Shown here: positions 41,935 through 53,121 of the stretch, piece by piece
How positions within the stretch are numbered: position 1 is the stretch's first letter
How the letters are laid out: every line of letters begins with the position of its first letter
Source: Diabrotica undecimpunctata
Lineage: Eukaryota; Arthropoda; Insecta; Coleoptera; Chrysomelidae
Reading direction: 5' to 3'
Assembly: GCF_040954645.1 (NCBI RefSeq)
Contig: NC_092811.1
Location: forward strand, 119,299,343 to 119,363,342
Length of the DNA: 64,000 nt
Program-made: the position numbers and the translations under genes
Notes under the pieces: model-generated
The model's input: the letters and a program-made list of their open reading frames with translations, nothing else
What the model was told of the DNA's origin: nothing
Database searches by the model: none

Positions 41935-42800
41935 GTATTCTGGTGGTCGTTGTTTGGTTAAAAATGATATGACATAGTTTTAGACAGAATTCTTCGTACA
42001 AGTCTACTTTTATGTTATGTTTTGGTGGACAGAATGCTGCCGCCACTGTTAAATTACAGTTTTTAGTTTTAATGTTTACAGCTGTAAATTGTATTTTGTT
42101 ATGATATATCAAATATCCATTAAATTGTATGTGTGCGTTTCAGCTATAAGGCATACATCAATTTTTTTATGTCAAGAACGACTTGAAGTTCTTTTTGAGG
42201 TTTGTAGAAGGCTATTGGAATTCCACTTCATTGTTCTAAGTTGCTTAGCTATTTCTGATTTTATCCAACACACTTACTTTTTCCAATATAAAGTTCAGAT
42301 AACATCGTATCGTAGACTTGCTGTGATTTTGGATACTAGTATTATTGTTACTCTGATTCCTATTATTCTGTTCTTTAGTATATGATCTAGAAGCTTGTCT
42401 GTTGTAAACATTTACCTTTCCTTTTGTAGATTCTGGATTTGGGATTCACTGGGCTGTCTTATGGGGTTATTTAGGCAACTAAGTTTTTTTCATTTGTTTA
42501 TTTTTTATTTTTCGGAGCAGCATCGTTTGGTTTGTTGCACTAGCTGGTTAGATGGGTACCATTACATCTTACACATCTAGGCTGCTTTCCGCAGTATCCC
42601 TTTGTATGTCCATAAGATTAGCACTTTTGACACTGTGGTAATAATTTAATTTTCTTTAATGGGACAATCCCCACTTCCATGGTCGTTATGTCTGTGAGTC
42701 TAAATATTTTATTGACATCTTCTTTTCTGATCGACAGCATAAACATATTGGGCGGCTGTTTTGTTTTATTTGAGTTTCGGTGAAGATTCAATTATTCAGT
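41935..42800 (-). pseudogene. Jockey-like LINE gag (CCHC) and endonuclease 5' fragment
   Basis: Reading the minus strand from 42790: FMLSIRKEDVNKIFRLTDIT, VGIVPLKKIKLLPQCQKC, YGHTKGYCGKQPRCVRCNGT, HLTS, CNKP. These are two CCHC zinc knuckles of a Jockey-type ORF1. After stops comes the endonuclease start: MIYHNKIQFTAVNIKTKNCN, then AAFCPPKHNIKVDLYEEFCL (AAVYSPP-like block). It breaks off at 41935 next to the hAT TSD. Badly decayed. Confidence 0.75.
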
Positions 42801-43472
42801 ATTTCCTGCAGTGCAGGTCATTTATAATTTGTTTGCATCACATAAGTGATGCACTTTTTTGACCATATTTTTATTGGGCCTGTCTTGCTTATTTTCGTAG
42901 CTATGAAATTAATATTCTTTCTCATGCATCATATTAATTATAATAGCTCTATAGCTGTTTTCACCATTTGTATTAATTTTTATGATTTCAGTGTTTATTA
43001 CTTTTATCTGAAAGGATGCTTTAGTTTTTACAATGTCTTCATTTACTTTATTATTATGTATGTTACTGTGAGTTTTAAATTCTATACATAATTGGAATTA
43101 TCAATTTAAATTAAACTTAAAATTATTATTTTTGAAATGGATTTTTAGTGAGTATTAATCGAATCAAATAATTATGTTTTATGCTATTTTTATGTCATTT
43201 AGCAAATTTTTGTTCGAAAACGTAGAAAAAAATATTAAATATTTATATAAACAATAAAGCGGATCAACTGCAAACACGAACTTGACTTCATTACAACCTA
43301 GCCCTTATTGGCTACAGCTAGCTGTATTATACCTCCCAATAAACTAATATCTGCCAGATAAACTTGCTTTCCTGTTCCGAGTTAATATTGTAGAGTGCTT
43401 TTAATAATAAAAACCATTTTTGGCTTTGACGACTTTCTGATATAAAATATTAATGACGCGATTTTGTTTCAG
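42801..43472 (+). other. Frq intron, no other gene recognised
   Basis: AT-rich intronic sequence ending with the acceptor TTTTGTTTCAG at 43472. The 81-codon frame at 42846-43091 is a low-complexity, Phe/Tyr-rich artefact. Confidence 0.5.
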
Positions 43473-43561
43473 GGGCGTTCAGGCTTTATGACGTAGACAA
43501 CGATGGTTTTATCACCAGGGAGGAAATGTATAATATAGTTGATGCTATATATCAGATGGTG
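43473..43561 (+). CDS. Frq: Frequenin / NCS-1 exon encoding EF-hand 3
   Basis: Neuronal calcium sensor that is myristoylated at its N terminus and binds Ca2+ to regulate neurotransmitter release and PI4-kinase and Ric-8 partners (family knowledge). The exon begins with GG, the last two bases of a Trp codon (T|GG). It encodes [20 protein letters not shown], then IVDAIYQMV, with the canonical 12-residue loop [12 protein letters not shown]. Acceptor TTTGTTTCAG|GG and donor GTG|GTAAGT; the exon ends in phase 0. The only notable change from the insect/vertebrate consensus as I recall it is Phe for Tyr at loop position 7. Upstream exons (N-terminal myristoylation motif, EF1, EF2) were not found in this window. 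Confidence 0.95.
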
Positions 43562-43661
43562 GTAAGTAGAGCGTTTCCTTTCGTTATTTTTTTATGCAAC
43601 GGTAGTTTCAAGTTGGCTCATCACAAGCACTATTTATAATAAAACGCTTAATAATGACAGA

Positions 43662-43664
<3 letters not shown>

Positions 43665-43730
<66 letters not shown>
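43665..43730. repeat. (TA)n microsatellite, 66 bp
   Basis: Pure TA run about 100 bases downstream of the EF-3 exon donor, inside the Frq intron. No LINE body is recognisable on either side. Confidence 0.95.
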
Positions 43731-43736
<6 letters not shown>

Positions 43737-45083
43737 TTAATGTGATATCTAGAATTTTAATTTTAAAACTTTACAAAAAATATATATAAAACATTATTAA
43801 AATTTTTGATTGATGATTTATATCACACCTTTCAACGTGCTTCAATATCTATACTTTACAGCTGATGGGTTAGGTCCAAAGAATAACGGAATAAAACAAC
43901 ATAATATGATATAAAAATAATGTAATAAAATAAACTGATTAAAATACCTCCAAAAATTATTAGCATACAATATTTATCAAACAAAATTCGTTCTACGTAC
44001 GTGAACCTTCAATAATGCATGGATAATATAATACAACTACAATCTAAGATACAGCTTATTATTCTACATAAACAAATCAAATAATATTCAGTGTCCTTCC
44101 TAATGCAATTTTGATATAACGATTGTACCAAGAAAATTTGTATGAATTATCCAATTCTCTCCACAGCTCCGTGTCCCCTCTCAGAACAAATTTGATCTCC
44201 TTCGACTATCGACAACTTATTCACACGTTACTAATATGATATAATATTTTTTAACCCAAAATTCTTAAATTAAATATTTTATGAATATTTCTCCCGTTGA
44301 AACTCTTCCTCTGCCTTGAGTTGTCCAATTCCTTGTTCTATGCAAAATGAACTATCAGTTCTCAGCAGCCTCCTATGTAATTGGCAATATTAAACAAGAT
44401 ATTGCAATTTAGTGTCTTCAATGCTCTCCTTCGAATGCACTTACCTTTCCAATGATGCCAGCCTCTTTTCCTCTCGCCAAACTTAATCTCTCGTTCCGAA
44501 ATAAACAGCGATACGTAGAATACAAGCAGGAAAAGTTTACTTACAAATTTGTACCAGATCAGCTACCGTCAGACACAATTACTTCACCAACTCACAACTT
44601 ATTCTTTATCACTTACTACCCTTGGATACCACCTCGAAAACCAACCATTTACTTTAAGAAACTGGAATTAACTGACTCTCTCATCTCCTCTATCCATTCA
44701 TCCAACCTCTCCTACATAAAATCAGAAATACCTACAAACTTTCCTAATTTATATTATTTCTACAAGGACACTTAATTTCTACTGAGTATTTACATATTCC
44801 GAACAATCATTTATTTATTAACCATTTCTATTGTCCTTTTCATGGCGCAAATCCGGCTTACGGAACACTTTATGGCTTATGGGGAAAAACCATCGTTAAC
44901 TTCTCGTCATTGTACCCGCACTATTTCACTTGTTATATTTATACAAAAGATTATTTATGACTAAGATTACCTTTGGTTAATTCCAGGCAGCTCGGAGTAT
45001 TTTTTTTATTTTCTATAATCTCTAAAATATTGATTTCATCGTACATTTAATATTTTTACCCTTCAATTTTGAATACCACAACA

Positions 45084-45149
<66 letters not shown>

Positions 45150-46535
45150 AGAAGACTGTCAAAAATATTGAAATGTAATGAATTGTATTTTAAACGGCCC
45201 AACACCGAAAGGTACAAATGGGTCTACTGATTAAGTAAGTAAGTAAGATATATATATGTATATAAGACGGTCTAATATTTGATTAAACTTGTTTGAGCAA
45301 ACTGACGTAATGACGTCATAATTACAGTTTGATCAAATTTTAAAAATCTACCTGTCACACGATCATTCAAATTTAATCTTATTGACGTATGTCAAGGAAA
45401 TGAATTGTCTTTTTTGCTTATTTGTTAGTTGCTTGTGCTTTATTTACGATTCTAATTTTTCTTATCCACAAAGAAAATAAAAAATACATCTTATTAGTGT
45501 CTATAAGTTCTTAATAAAATTCCCAGTTATATATTTGTTTATTTTATTCTTGTTTCGCCAAACCCAGGATTTTATGTTTGAAACCCATTCAACCTGGCGG
45601 TTGAAAATACTAAGTGAAATTTATAGCCCTAAGTGAAATATATTGCTTCCATTTGCATCCCAAAGCACCTTACAGTAAGCAACAGACTCACGGACATTCA
45701 GACAAACACAGCGAAAGAGCGAAACGTAGTTACTCGTCGGTATTTACCTTTTGAGAAATTGGACGCTCTTCCAAAGATTTCATTTCCTAGTAAACTCTGA
45801 GGCCACTCTCGTCTCGTTTGACTTGGAGATAGAGAAACTTTTCTATCCCGGATAAAAATGCAATCGCGTTCCATTGGAAGTTCCTTTCATGAATTGTTAG
45901 CTTTTCCGTCAAGATTTCGAATGACGGTGGCAACGCGAAAAGAATAAAACGGCGTGAAATTGCGATAGAGAAGTTGCTGTTTTTGACAATCTTTATTGAA
46001 TAGTAAAGTTTGGTCAAAATGTAACAAACTTGATTTGTCTTAATATGGTTCTGATATGATTTGTTTTTTAATTGGAATATTTAAAAGCATGACAATCAAA
46101 AATAACATTACAAAAACAATTAAAACAGTCAATACTTCAGAATATATTGTATATAAATCTAAACACTGTTTGCGGAAGTAAATCTTTACTTCGCGAGCGA
46201 CAGCCCGGGAAAGCTATTGCGTTAAGTTCAGCGATAGAAAAAAGCAATTTCTAAGATTTAAGAAAAAAATCCGAAATTAAATTTGAATTTTTTTTTATTT
46301 CTGCTTCTAAATTATCGACAGAATTGTCGAGATAATCATCCAATAACTTCAGTTGAAGAATATTTTAGAGTATCAACGTTCATTTAACACCTTTAAACTG
46401 ACTTTATATATTTATAAAAAAAAAACTATTATAAAACAGCACTTTTTGCCTTTTTTTATTAATTTACGCTGTAACCACAAGAGTTATTAGCGACCTAAAA
46501 AATATAATACAGGTAAAGTTAGAAACAATTACAAT
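43731..46535. other. Frq intron, no gene recognised
   Basis: Contains the TA run at 45090-45146 and TAAGTAAGTAAGTAAG near 45233-45248. The 107-codon frame at 44452-44775 has no motif I recognise. No mobile element could be assigned. Confidence 0.4.
45090..45146. repeat. (TA)n microsatellite, 57 bp
   Basis: Pure TA run in the Frq intron, followed by CTCAGAAGACTGTC. Possibly a LINE tail, but no coding part is adjacent. Confidence 0.95.
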
Positions 46536-46580
46536 AATTGATACAGTCCTGAGTCTTTAAGACTCAGGACTGTATCAATT
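46536..46580. repeat. Perfect 22-bp inverted repeat at the 3' end of a LINE
   Basis: The arms AATTGATACAGTCCTGAGTC plus TT, separated by a single T, pair perfectly (46536-46557 with 46559-46580). The right arm is the 3' terminus of the minus-strand LINE that starts at about 46560. A perfect hairpin here is most simply a snap-back duplication formed at insertion. Confidence 0.95.
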
Positions 46581-49500
46581 AACTTATTGTGTTTTTAATG
46601 TTCATGTTTTTTCCTAAAGCTTCCTTTATATTATTTGGGATAGTGTGCTTCTTTCTTGCTGCTTCATATGTTTTACACTGAGTTAGTATATGCTTCACAG
46701 AGAGTGTTACTTGAGAATTTTGACAATTTGGGCACATTGGTGGCGGTACAGTTCGCGTAAAGAGGTGTTTATGTGTAAAGTTACTGTGTCCTAGTCGCAA
46801 ACGTGTTATTCTCACTTGGTCGTGTCTATTCGCTGTGGGTTGGAGCCACGTTTTCACTAATTCTTTGATTTCTTTGAGTTTATTTTGTGATGCACTCTAC
46901 TTATTTTGTCACGCACATAACACTTTATATTTTATTTCTGACTTGAAGTCATTTGAAGAAACCTCATTAATAAGAATGGAGTCCTGGCTGAAGGTTGCTA
47001 ATCGGGCTAGTTCATCTGCTTCTTCATTTTCTTTTATACCTGAATGTGATGAAACAAACATGAAGTTAACAGTGATCTTATTATTATTTAGAATCTCTAT
47101 TTCTGATTGGATATGTGAGGAAACTGGATTATTGGTATATAAACCTTTGATAGTGTGAAGTGAGCTTAGTGAATCGGTTATTATGAGAGACCAGGACTGT
47201 TTCGACTCTTTTATGTGGATAAGTGCTTGTAATATTGCAAACAACTCTGCAGTGTATGAGGAAGTAATAAGATTGAATTTAAATTTTAAGGATGTATTGG
47301 GTGTGAGGATGGTTACACCAACACCGTCTGAAGATTTGGATGATCAGTGTATATCTTATACTGATTTTTATAATTTTCCATTTCTATTAAGAATGATTGT
47401 TTGATCAGGTCTGTTATAATCTTACTTTTTTATATATACTAAGGTTAGTAGTATAGTAGTAATCTTGGGAATTGATATTAACCAAGGTGGAGAAGTTAGG
47501 AAATTCGTTGGAAGAATTTCAGGAAATTCGAGATGTAGGTCATGAAGGTTTCTTCTAACTCTTTCGTAAAATGGTGGATCTAGTCTTGTTGTAGAGAAAG
47601 TGTCTCTGAATATGAAATCGATCTGTGAACGTATTGTTATAAGTAGGGTGTTCTTTATTGCTAGCTATTTTTAGCTATTCGTAGAGCTGTGTTTTGAACA
47701 ATTTCTAACGTTTTCAATACTGATACTTTGCTTGATGAATAAACTATCGCACCATAGTCGAGTTTGGATCTTACTAAAGATTTATATACATAAATAATGG
47801 TAATAGTGTATTTTGATCTGCTCCCCAGTTTTTGCTGCAAATAGTTTTCATAAAATTTAAACCTGCTTGGAATGATTTTTTAAGTTCTGTTGTATGTTTT
47901 TTCCAGGAGAGCTTTTGGTCGAAAACCATACCTAAAACCACCATTATCACCATACCATTATTTGTGAAACTGAGGGTTTGATTATATAGCTTCAGATGTG
48001 GAGTTAGAGTGTTATGTTTTCGTATGAATAAAATACATTTAGTTTCTTGTCGGTGAAAATTGTAATCCGATAGTCCTAGCCCATGATTCTAATTGATTGA
48101 TTGTTTGTTGTAAGTGTGTTTAAATAGATGTAGAGTTTTTTCCTTTGGTAAGTAAAACTAAGTCATCAGCGTATAATCTTCCTTTAGCAATCGGTGAGCA
48201 TTGTTGAAGTATGTCGTTTATGGCTATTAGAAAAAGGGTTGATCTTATAACTTATAACTCATCCTTGTAGTACTCCATTCTCTTGAACTTTTTTATCTGA
48301 GTTAACGTTGTCTGATCGAACTATGAAGCTGCGAGATTGAAAAAAATTTGAAATAAATTTTAACATATTGCCTCTGATATTCCAATTATGCAATTTTGAT
48401 ATGATATTGAATCGCCAGACAGTATCATAAGCTTTATTAATATCAAAAAAGACGGCGATACAATCTTGCTTATTTGAAAATGCTTCATGTATTCCTGACT
48501 TATCTATTAGGTTATCTACAGTGTATCGATTTTGCCTAAATCTGCTTTGTTGTGGAATAAGGAGTTTTGTTGTTCTAAATACCAACTCAGCCTTTTATTT
48601 ACCATTTTCTCTAACACTTTACATATAATATCGTTTAAATATATTGGTTGATATGACTCAGGTGATGTCCGAGATTTCTCAGGCTTAAGAAGTGGTAATA
48701 TTATTGCATCATACCAAGTTGATGGGAAAACCTGGTTACTCCAGATAAAATTATAAAGGTCTAGCAATAATTTTTCCCATCGTCTGCTAGATGTAGTAGA
48801 AATGCTAAGGAGATATCGTCTGGTCCCGGGCTTGAATCTTTGGAAGAGTTTAAGGCTTCAGCAAGTTCTATGAAGGAAAAAAGGAACGTTAAGGTTGTGG
48901 ATATCATGTCCGTCGAATCCCAATATATTTTTTTCTACGTTGTTTTTTTGTATTTTAAAATTATCAGTGTAATTTTCATCACTGGAATTTAATTCGTATT
49001 GGTCTGCTAACATATCTACGATTTCTTTTCTATCACTTTTCATTTTGTTATTTTTTGCAAGAAAAGGTTAAAAAATCTTATATGGTTGGATTTTGCCAGA
49101 GATTTTCCTTAAGTTTCTCCAAACTGTACTTATGCTTGAAGATGTATTTAGAGATGAGATGAATGTTTTCCAGGATTCTTATCTATTCTCTTTTAGAATG
49201 TATCTTGCCTCAGCTCTTCATTTTTTTATGTAGTCCGTTATGTTTTCGTCTATTTTATAATGCTTTACTTTATTGAAAGCTTTCTTATAAACTCTTGTAG
49301 CTTAGCTGCATTCAGGTGTCCACCACGGAAGAGGTTTATGTTTCTTTAAAATTTTTATTTTTCTTACCTACGTCTCTGCGGCTGCTGTGATGGTTTGTAA
49401 AAATGTACTTAAAAACTTGTCAATGTCGTTTGATGATGTGGAGTTAGTTTGGTTAACGTCCTGTTCGATCTGTTTGGTAAAGTTAGTCCAATCAGAATTT

Positions 49501-49630
49501 TTAATATTCCACTTTGAGATAGGCGATTCGATGTTTGTGGTTTTCTGATGCGTTAAAGAAATTATAATGGGGTAGTGGTCACTACCATATAAGTAGGGTA
49601 GAACGTCCCATGTTAATACTTTTCGTCTTT
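46560..49630 (-). pseudogene. RNase H-bearing LINE (I-group), nearly 3.1 kb, decayed
   Basis: In minus-strand order: endonuclease C terminus (VLPYLYGSDHYPIIIS near 49570-49610), linker (KPLPWWTPECS), and RT (48516-48767: LLKPEKSRTSPESYQPIYLN; 48259-48585: VFFDINKAYDTVWRFNIISK; near 48180: GRLYADDLVLLTKG, motif C). Then RNase H (IYTD near 47355; SLIITDSLSSLHTI; NFMFVSSHSGIKENEEADEL, 46909-47244) and a C-terminal RLRLGHSNFTHKHLF with CPNCQ and HILTQC zinc-binding residues (46579-46857). RNase H after RT places it in the I/R1-like group, not Jockey or RTE. Many stops and frameshifts. The endonuclease N terminus and ORF1 are missing. Confidence 0.88.
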
Positions 49631-50119
49631 AAAACGCATGTTGATTTTTGTCAATATCGATATCAATTTTATTAAAATTGATTTCGCGCGCATACCTGAC
49701 ATTGAAAATCACCGGTGGCTTCAAGCGTTCATTCTGAGGGAACGATTAATTCTACACAAAATATGCTAACAAACATTTTTGTTCAAAATTTTCTCTGTGT
49801 AAGGAGGAAGCCTTTAGGTAAAGGTGGTAAACTTATTTATATATTTTTTTGTCCTAAAATTGACATCGTCAGAAAAATTCAGCTGGTTCGTATGATTTGT
49901 AGAGACCAAATCTCTGACGACTGTACAAATGTATTTTATTAATATGGAATCTTTCCCGTCGGGCCGGTAAGCTAAAACGGGTTGGTATAGATGATTGCCG
50001 ATATAGAGAGAATCGATCGGTCTTCCCACTTAGCAATTCTGGATTCGCCGCTAAAACCGCGAAATAAGACACATTATGAAAGGAAAAGATACAGTTATAT
50101 CGATATTAGATTCAGTTAT
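49631..50119. other. Frq intron, no gene recognised
   Basis: Sequence between two LINE remnants, with several short open frames on both strands that lack recognisable motifs. Confidence 0.4.
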
Positions 50120-50425
50120 ATAGATGTCTGGGACACATAGAGAGTAGGAAAAACGACCTATTGCTTAATAAGGTTATCAAATGGAAGTCAGATACTTAAA
50201 GACCAATGGGAAGACCTAGAAAGAGATGGGAGTACCAAGGCATGGGACATATCAAAATCCTGAAAGTGACAAACTGAAGAGACCTACGTATAGATCAAAA
50301 TGAGTGGAAACAATTATAATGAAAACAAAGTCATATAATAAACTTTGACAATATACAAAAATACGTCGTGCTTGACCGCAATAAGTAAGAGCGGCAAACA
50401 TTCTATCAAGTCTTGATGATGATGA
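50120..50425 (+). pseudogene. LINE 3' end remnant with (GAT) tail
   Basis: Encodes GHIERRKNDLLLNKVIKWKS, RPMGRPRKRWEYQGMGHIKI, then DLRIDQNEWKQL and ends CTTGATGATGATGAC. This is the usual RGRPR-W ... EWR C-terminal pattern of the (GAT)-tailed LINEs. 5'-truncated, several stops. Confidence 0.7.
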
Positions 50426-50589
50426 CTCCATACAAACTCATAATTACTGAATAAGTGTTAAATGATATCAAAGAGATTCATAACCGGAAATCTCCTAGAC
50501 GAGACGTCTATTGAAATTTTGGTGTATTCAAGAGTGCTTATCAATATTAATTAATTATGTTATTTCTAATCCTTAGAAGATACTATCAT

Positions 50590-51080
50590 TACTAACTTTG
50601 GGAACCACTTATCGAAACCCGAAGGATCAAAATAACACCCAAATCTCCAACACTTGTCTTCCAACTTTGTACAAATTGGTCACATCTAATGTAGCCCAGC
50701 GTATCTACCAATACTGTGCTCGAAACAATATAATAGAGCCTCAACAGAAAGGTTGCGCTAAGAGTTCCATAAGCTGCCAAGAAAAATATATCAATGCCGC
50801 ATGAATGACTAATAGATATATCTTTTTAAAGCGTTTAATGACAGATTGTCATTATATGGTTTACCTCCACTGTATGCTTAAAAATTCACCATTAAGTATC
50901 TGGTGAAAACAACATCGAAACTAACTATGTCGCAATCAATCGTATCGAAACGAACAATCAGAAATAGTAGTGTAAGTGGAATAGGACAGATGGGGAGAGT
51001 GATTTTCATGGGCCCAGTCGTTCGTAATGACGACGGCGCTACTAGTCCCGTTAGGTGTGGGTATGACATAGCAAAAGGCA
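50590..51080 (+). pseudogene. R4-like LINE RT fragment
   Basis: CLPTLYKLVTSNVAQRIYQY, then IIEPQQKGCAKSSISCQEKY, resembles the CLPTxYK...EQKGCxKGSxGCKEQL block of R4/Dong-type non-LTR retrotransposons, which have a restriction-like endonuclease. The following codons are broken by stops. Assignment rests on this one block. Confidence 0.5.
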
Positions 51081-51139
51081 TATGACGTTGATGTTAGTGC
51101 TGTTGCCATGGTTTCACTAGTTTTGCATATTTACCCAAA

Positions 51140-51935
51140 ATAATGATTATATTATGACTATGACATTGACATAATAGGGCGTAGCAAGCGAGATGTTGAG
51201 CAATATCTCCTAGAATTTGAAACAGCGGCGAAACAGGTCGGTCTAGTCATCGACGAAGATAAAACCAAGTACATGTTGATTACAACGGATCCAATAGCAA
51301 ATGAGGAACGAGAAACAGTCTTTGGAAGTCATACCTTTGGACGTGTTGACAACTTCACATACCCTTGGGTCGCTATTGACTGCTACCAATAAAACAAGCG
51401 AAGAAATCAAAAGACGAATAAATCTTACAAATAGGGCATACTATGCACTCCAAAAGCATTTCCACTCAAGAAACATTCAAAGAAGAACTAAAATTATTAT
51501 ATACAAAACATTGCTGAGGCCGGTCCTCGCATATGGAGCAGAAACATGGACTCTAACAGACAGAATATTTGAGCGTAAAATACTCCGCAAAATATTTGGA
51601 GCTATAAACGACCAAACGACCAAGGGCAGTGGCGCAGAAGATATAATTTTGAATTGTATCAGCTCTTTGATGAGCCAGATGTCATAACGTTCATTAAAAC
51701 ACAGCGACTTAGATGGGCTGGACACATAATACGATTGCTAAAAAGCTAACCTCAGGAACACCTGTAGGAAGAAGAAGTAAATGCCGACCGCGAATTAGGT
51801 GGTTAGATGGAGTTGAAACCGACTTACGGATATTAAAAATCAGAAGATGGCAACATGTTGCCAGAAACCGAACAGAATGGCGACGAATCTTAGAGCAGGC
51901 CAAGATCCACAGAGGATTGTCGAGCCAAAGATGAT
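51140..51935 (+). pseudogene. LINE RT C-terminal half with (GAT)n tail
   Basis: In order: DIDIIGRSKRDVEQYLLEFE, KQVGLVIDEDKTKYMLITT, IKRRINLTNRAYYALQKHFH, ILRPVLAYGAETW-like LLRPVLAYGAETWTLTDRIF, ERKILRKIFGAINDQ, a frameshift, RYNFELYQLFDEPDVITFIK, QRLRWAGHIIRLLKK and VGRRSKCRPRIRWLDGVETD, then EWRRILEQAKIHRGLSSQR. The 3' end is GGATTGTCGAGCCAAAGATG, ATGATC. It is the longest coding copy of the family whose tails lie at 29373-29569 and 39045-39275. Confidence 0.85.
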
Positions 51936-52967
51936 GATCAATGATTATACTATACAATGTTTTCCTAAAAAACAATAATCCATTCCTAAAATTTGCCTTA
52001 TTTTATAAAAACAAAGTCATACATTCTTAATTTTAATAATATTATATTATTATAAATTTTCATAGACCTTCTACTTCTGAGCAATAATTACATGCTAATT
52101 TCTGATGATCCTGAAGAGCAAGATTGCAGAAATGGTAGAGTTTAAACTTTATTGGGATGGTCCTTTAAGGAAGAGTATTTGAGAAGGTATTAAACTTATA
52201 ACAAACCAGTACTAATGAATATACAGGCATCTATATGTGGAAAAATCCCTACGTGAAGTTGTCCAGCTGGTACAGGATTACATCCAATGGAGACAGCAAG
52301 CTAACAATATTTAGAGTGTCCCCACCCACACCCTGACAAGGGCCTAAGGAATGAGGAGAAGGAGGAGGAGGATATTTGTTCCCAAGACTTTACCAAAGAA
52401 AATTATACAAATTAACAAGTGTCAGGATATCTGTGTTTTCTTTTGTTGTTTTCGGGACTTTGGTTTGTTAAGAGAATGGAAAACAGATATAGTCATAAAA
52501 TATTAAATAAAAACTTTCCTGTACAATAATATATACTCTCTCTGTCTGATATTATATTATATATTAATATATAAAAATGCGTAACTGTATACACTATTTT
52601 TGGACAGAGACAATATATTTTTTGGCATAGAATAAGTTTTTATTATTTATTATAAATTTACTTTCCATTAAAAGCATACTTTCTGAATTTTGGTGCCTAA
52701 AATTCAGAGCATATTTTGTGAATTTGCCGACTAAAATTCAGAACCTACGTTTTGAATTTGCCGCCAAATAAAATTAGTTTCGGCCCGTCTGCATTTGGCG
52801 TTAGAAACTCTCTCCCAAAACTTTCTATGGGACTTACCTAATTAGAGGGCTGTGTACTCTGGCGGTGAACCATTTATTCCAGCTACTGAACTCTACTGAC
52901 TCAGGTTTTATCATCAAAAGTAACAATACTATAGTGGCGAAAATAGATTATACTCTAATTCTTGCAA
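51936..52967. other. Frq intron; includes a short tandem array
   Basis: No gene recognised. At about 52676-52775 there are three imperfect units of about 33-35 bp, built around GAATTTGCCGACTAAAATTC and close variants. Confidence 0.4.
52676..52775. repeat. Imperfect tandem array, three ~33-35-bp units
   Basis: Units read CTGAATTTTGGTGCCTAAAA TTCAG, then GTGAATTTGCCGACTAAAAT TCAG, then TTTGAATTTGCCGCCAAAT. Each contains a short inverted pair (GAATTT / AAATTC), so each unit can fold on itself. Confidence 0.7.
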
Positions 52968-53036
52968 ATTATTTTCTTCTTCTTCTTCTACTTCTTCCTC
53001 CTTCTTGTATATAGGCTTTAAAGTCTGTTTCTTCTT

Positions 53037-53042
<6 letters not shown>

Positions 53043-53121
<79 letters not shown>

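Noticed and set aside
44452..44775. 107-codon + strand frame in the Frq intron
   Set aside because: No recognisable domain, no neighbours, and nothing to distinguish it from chance; described only as intron.
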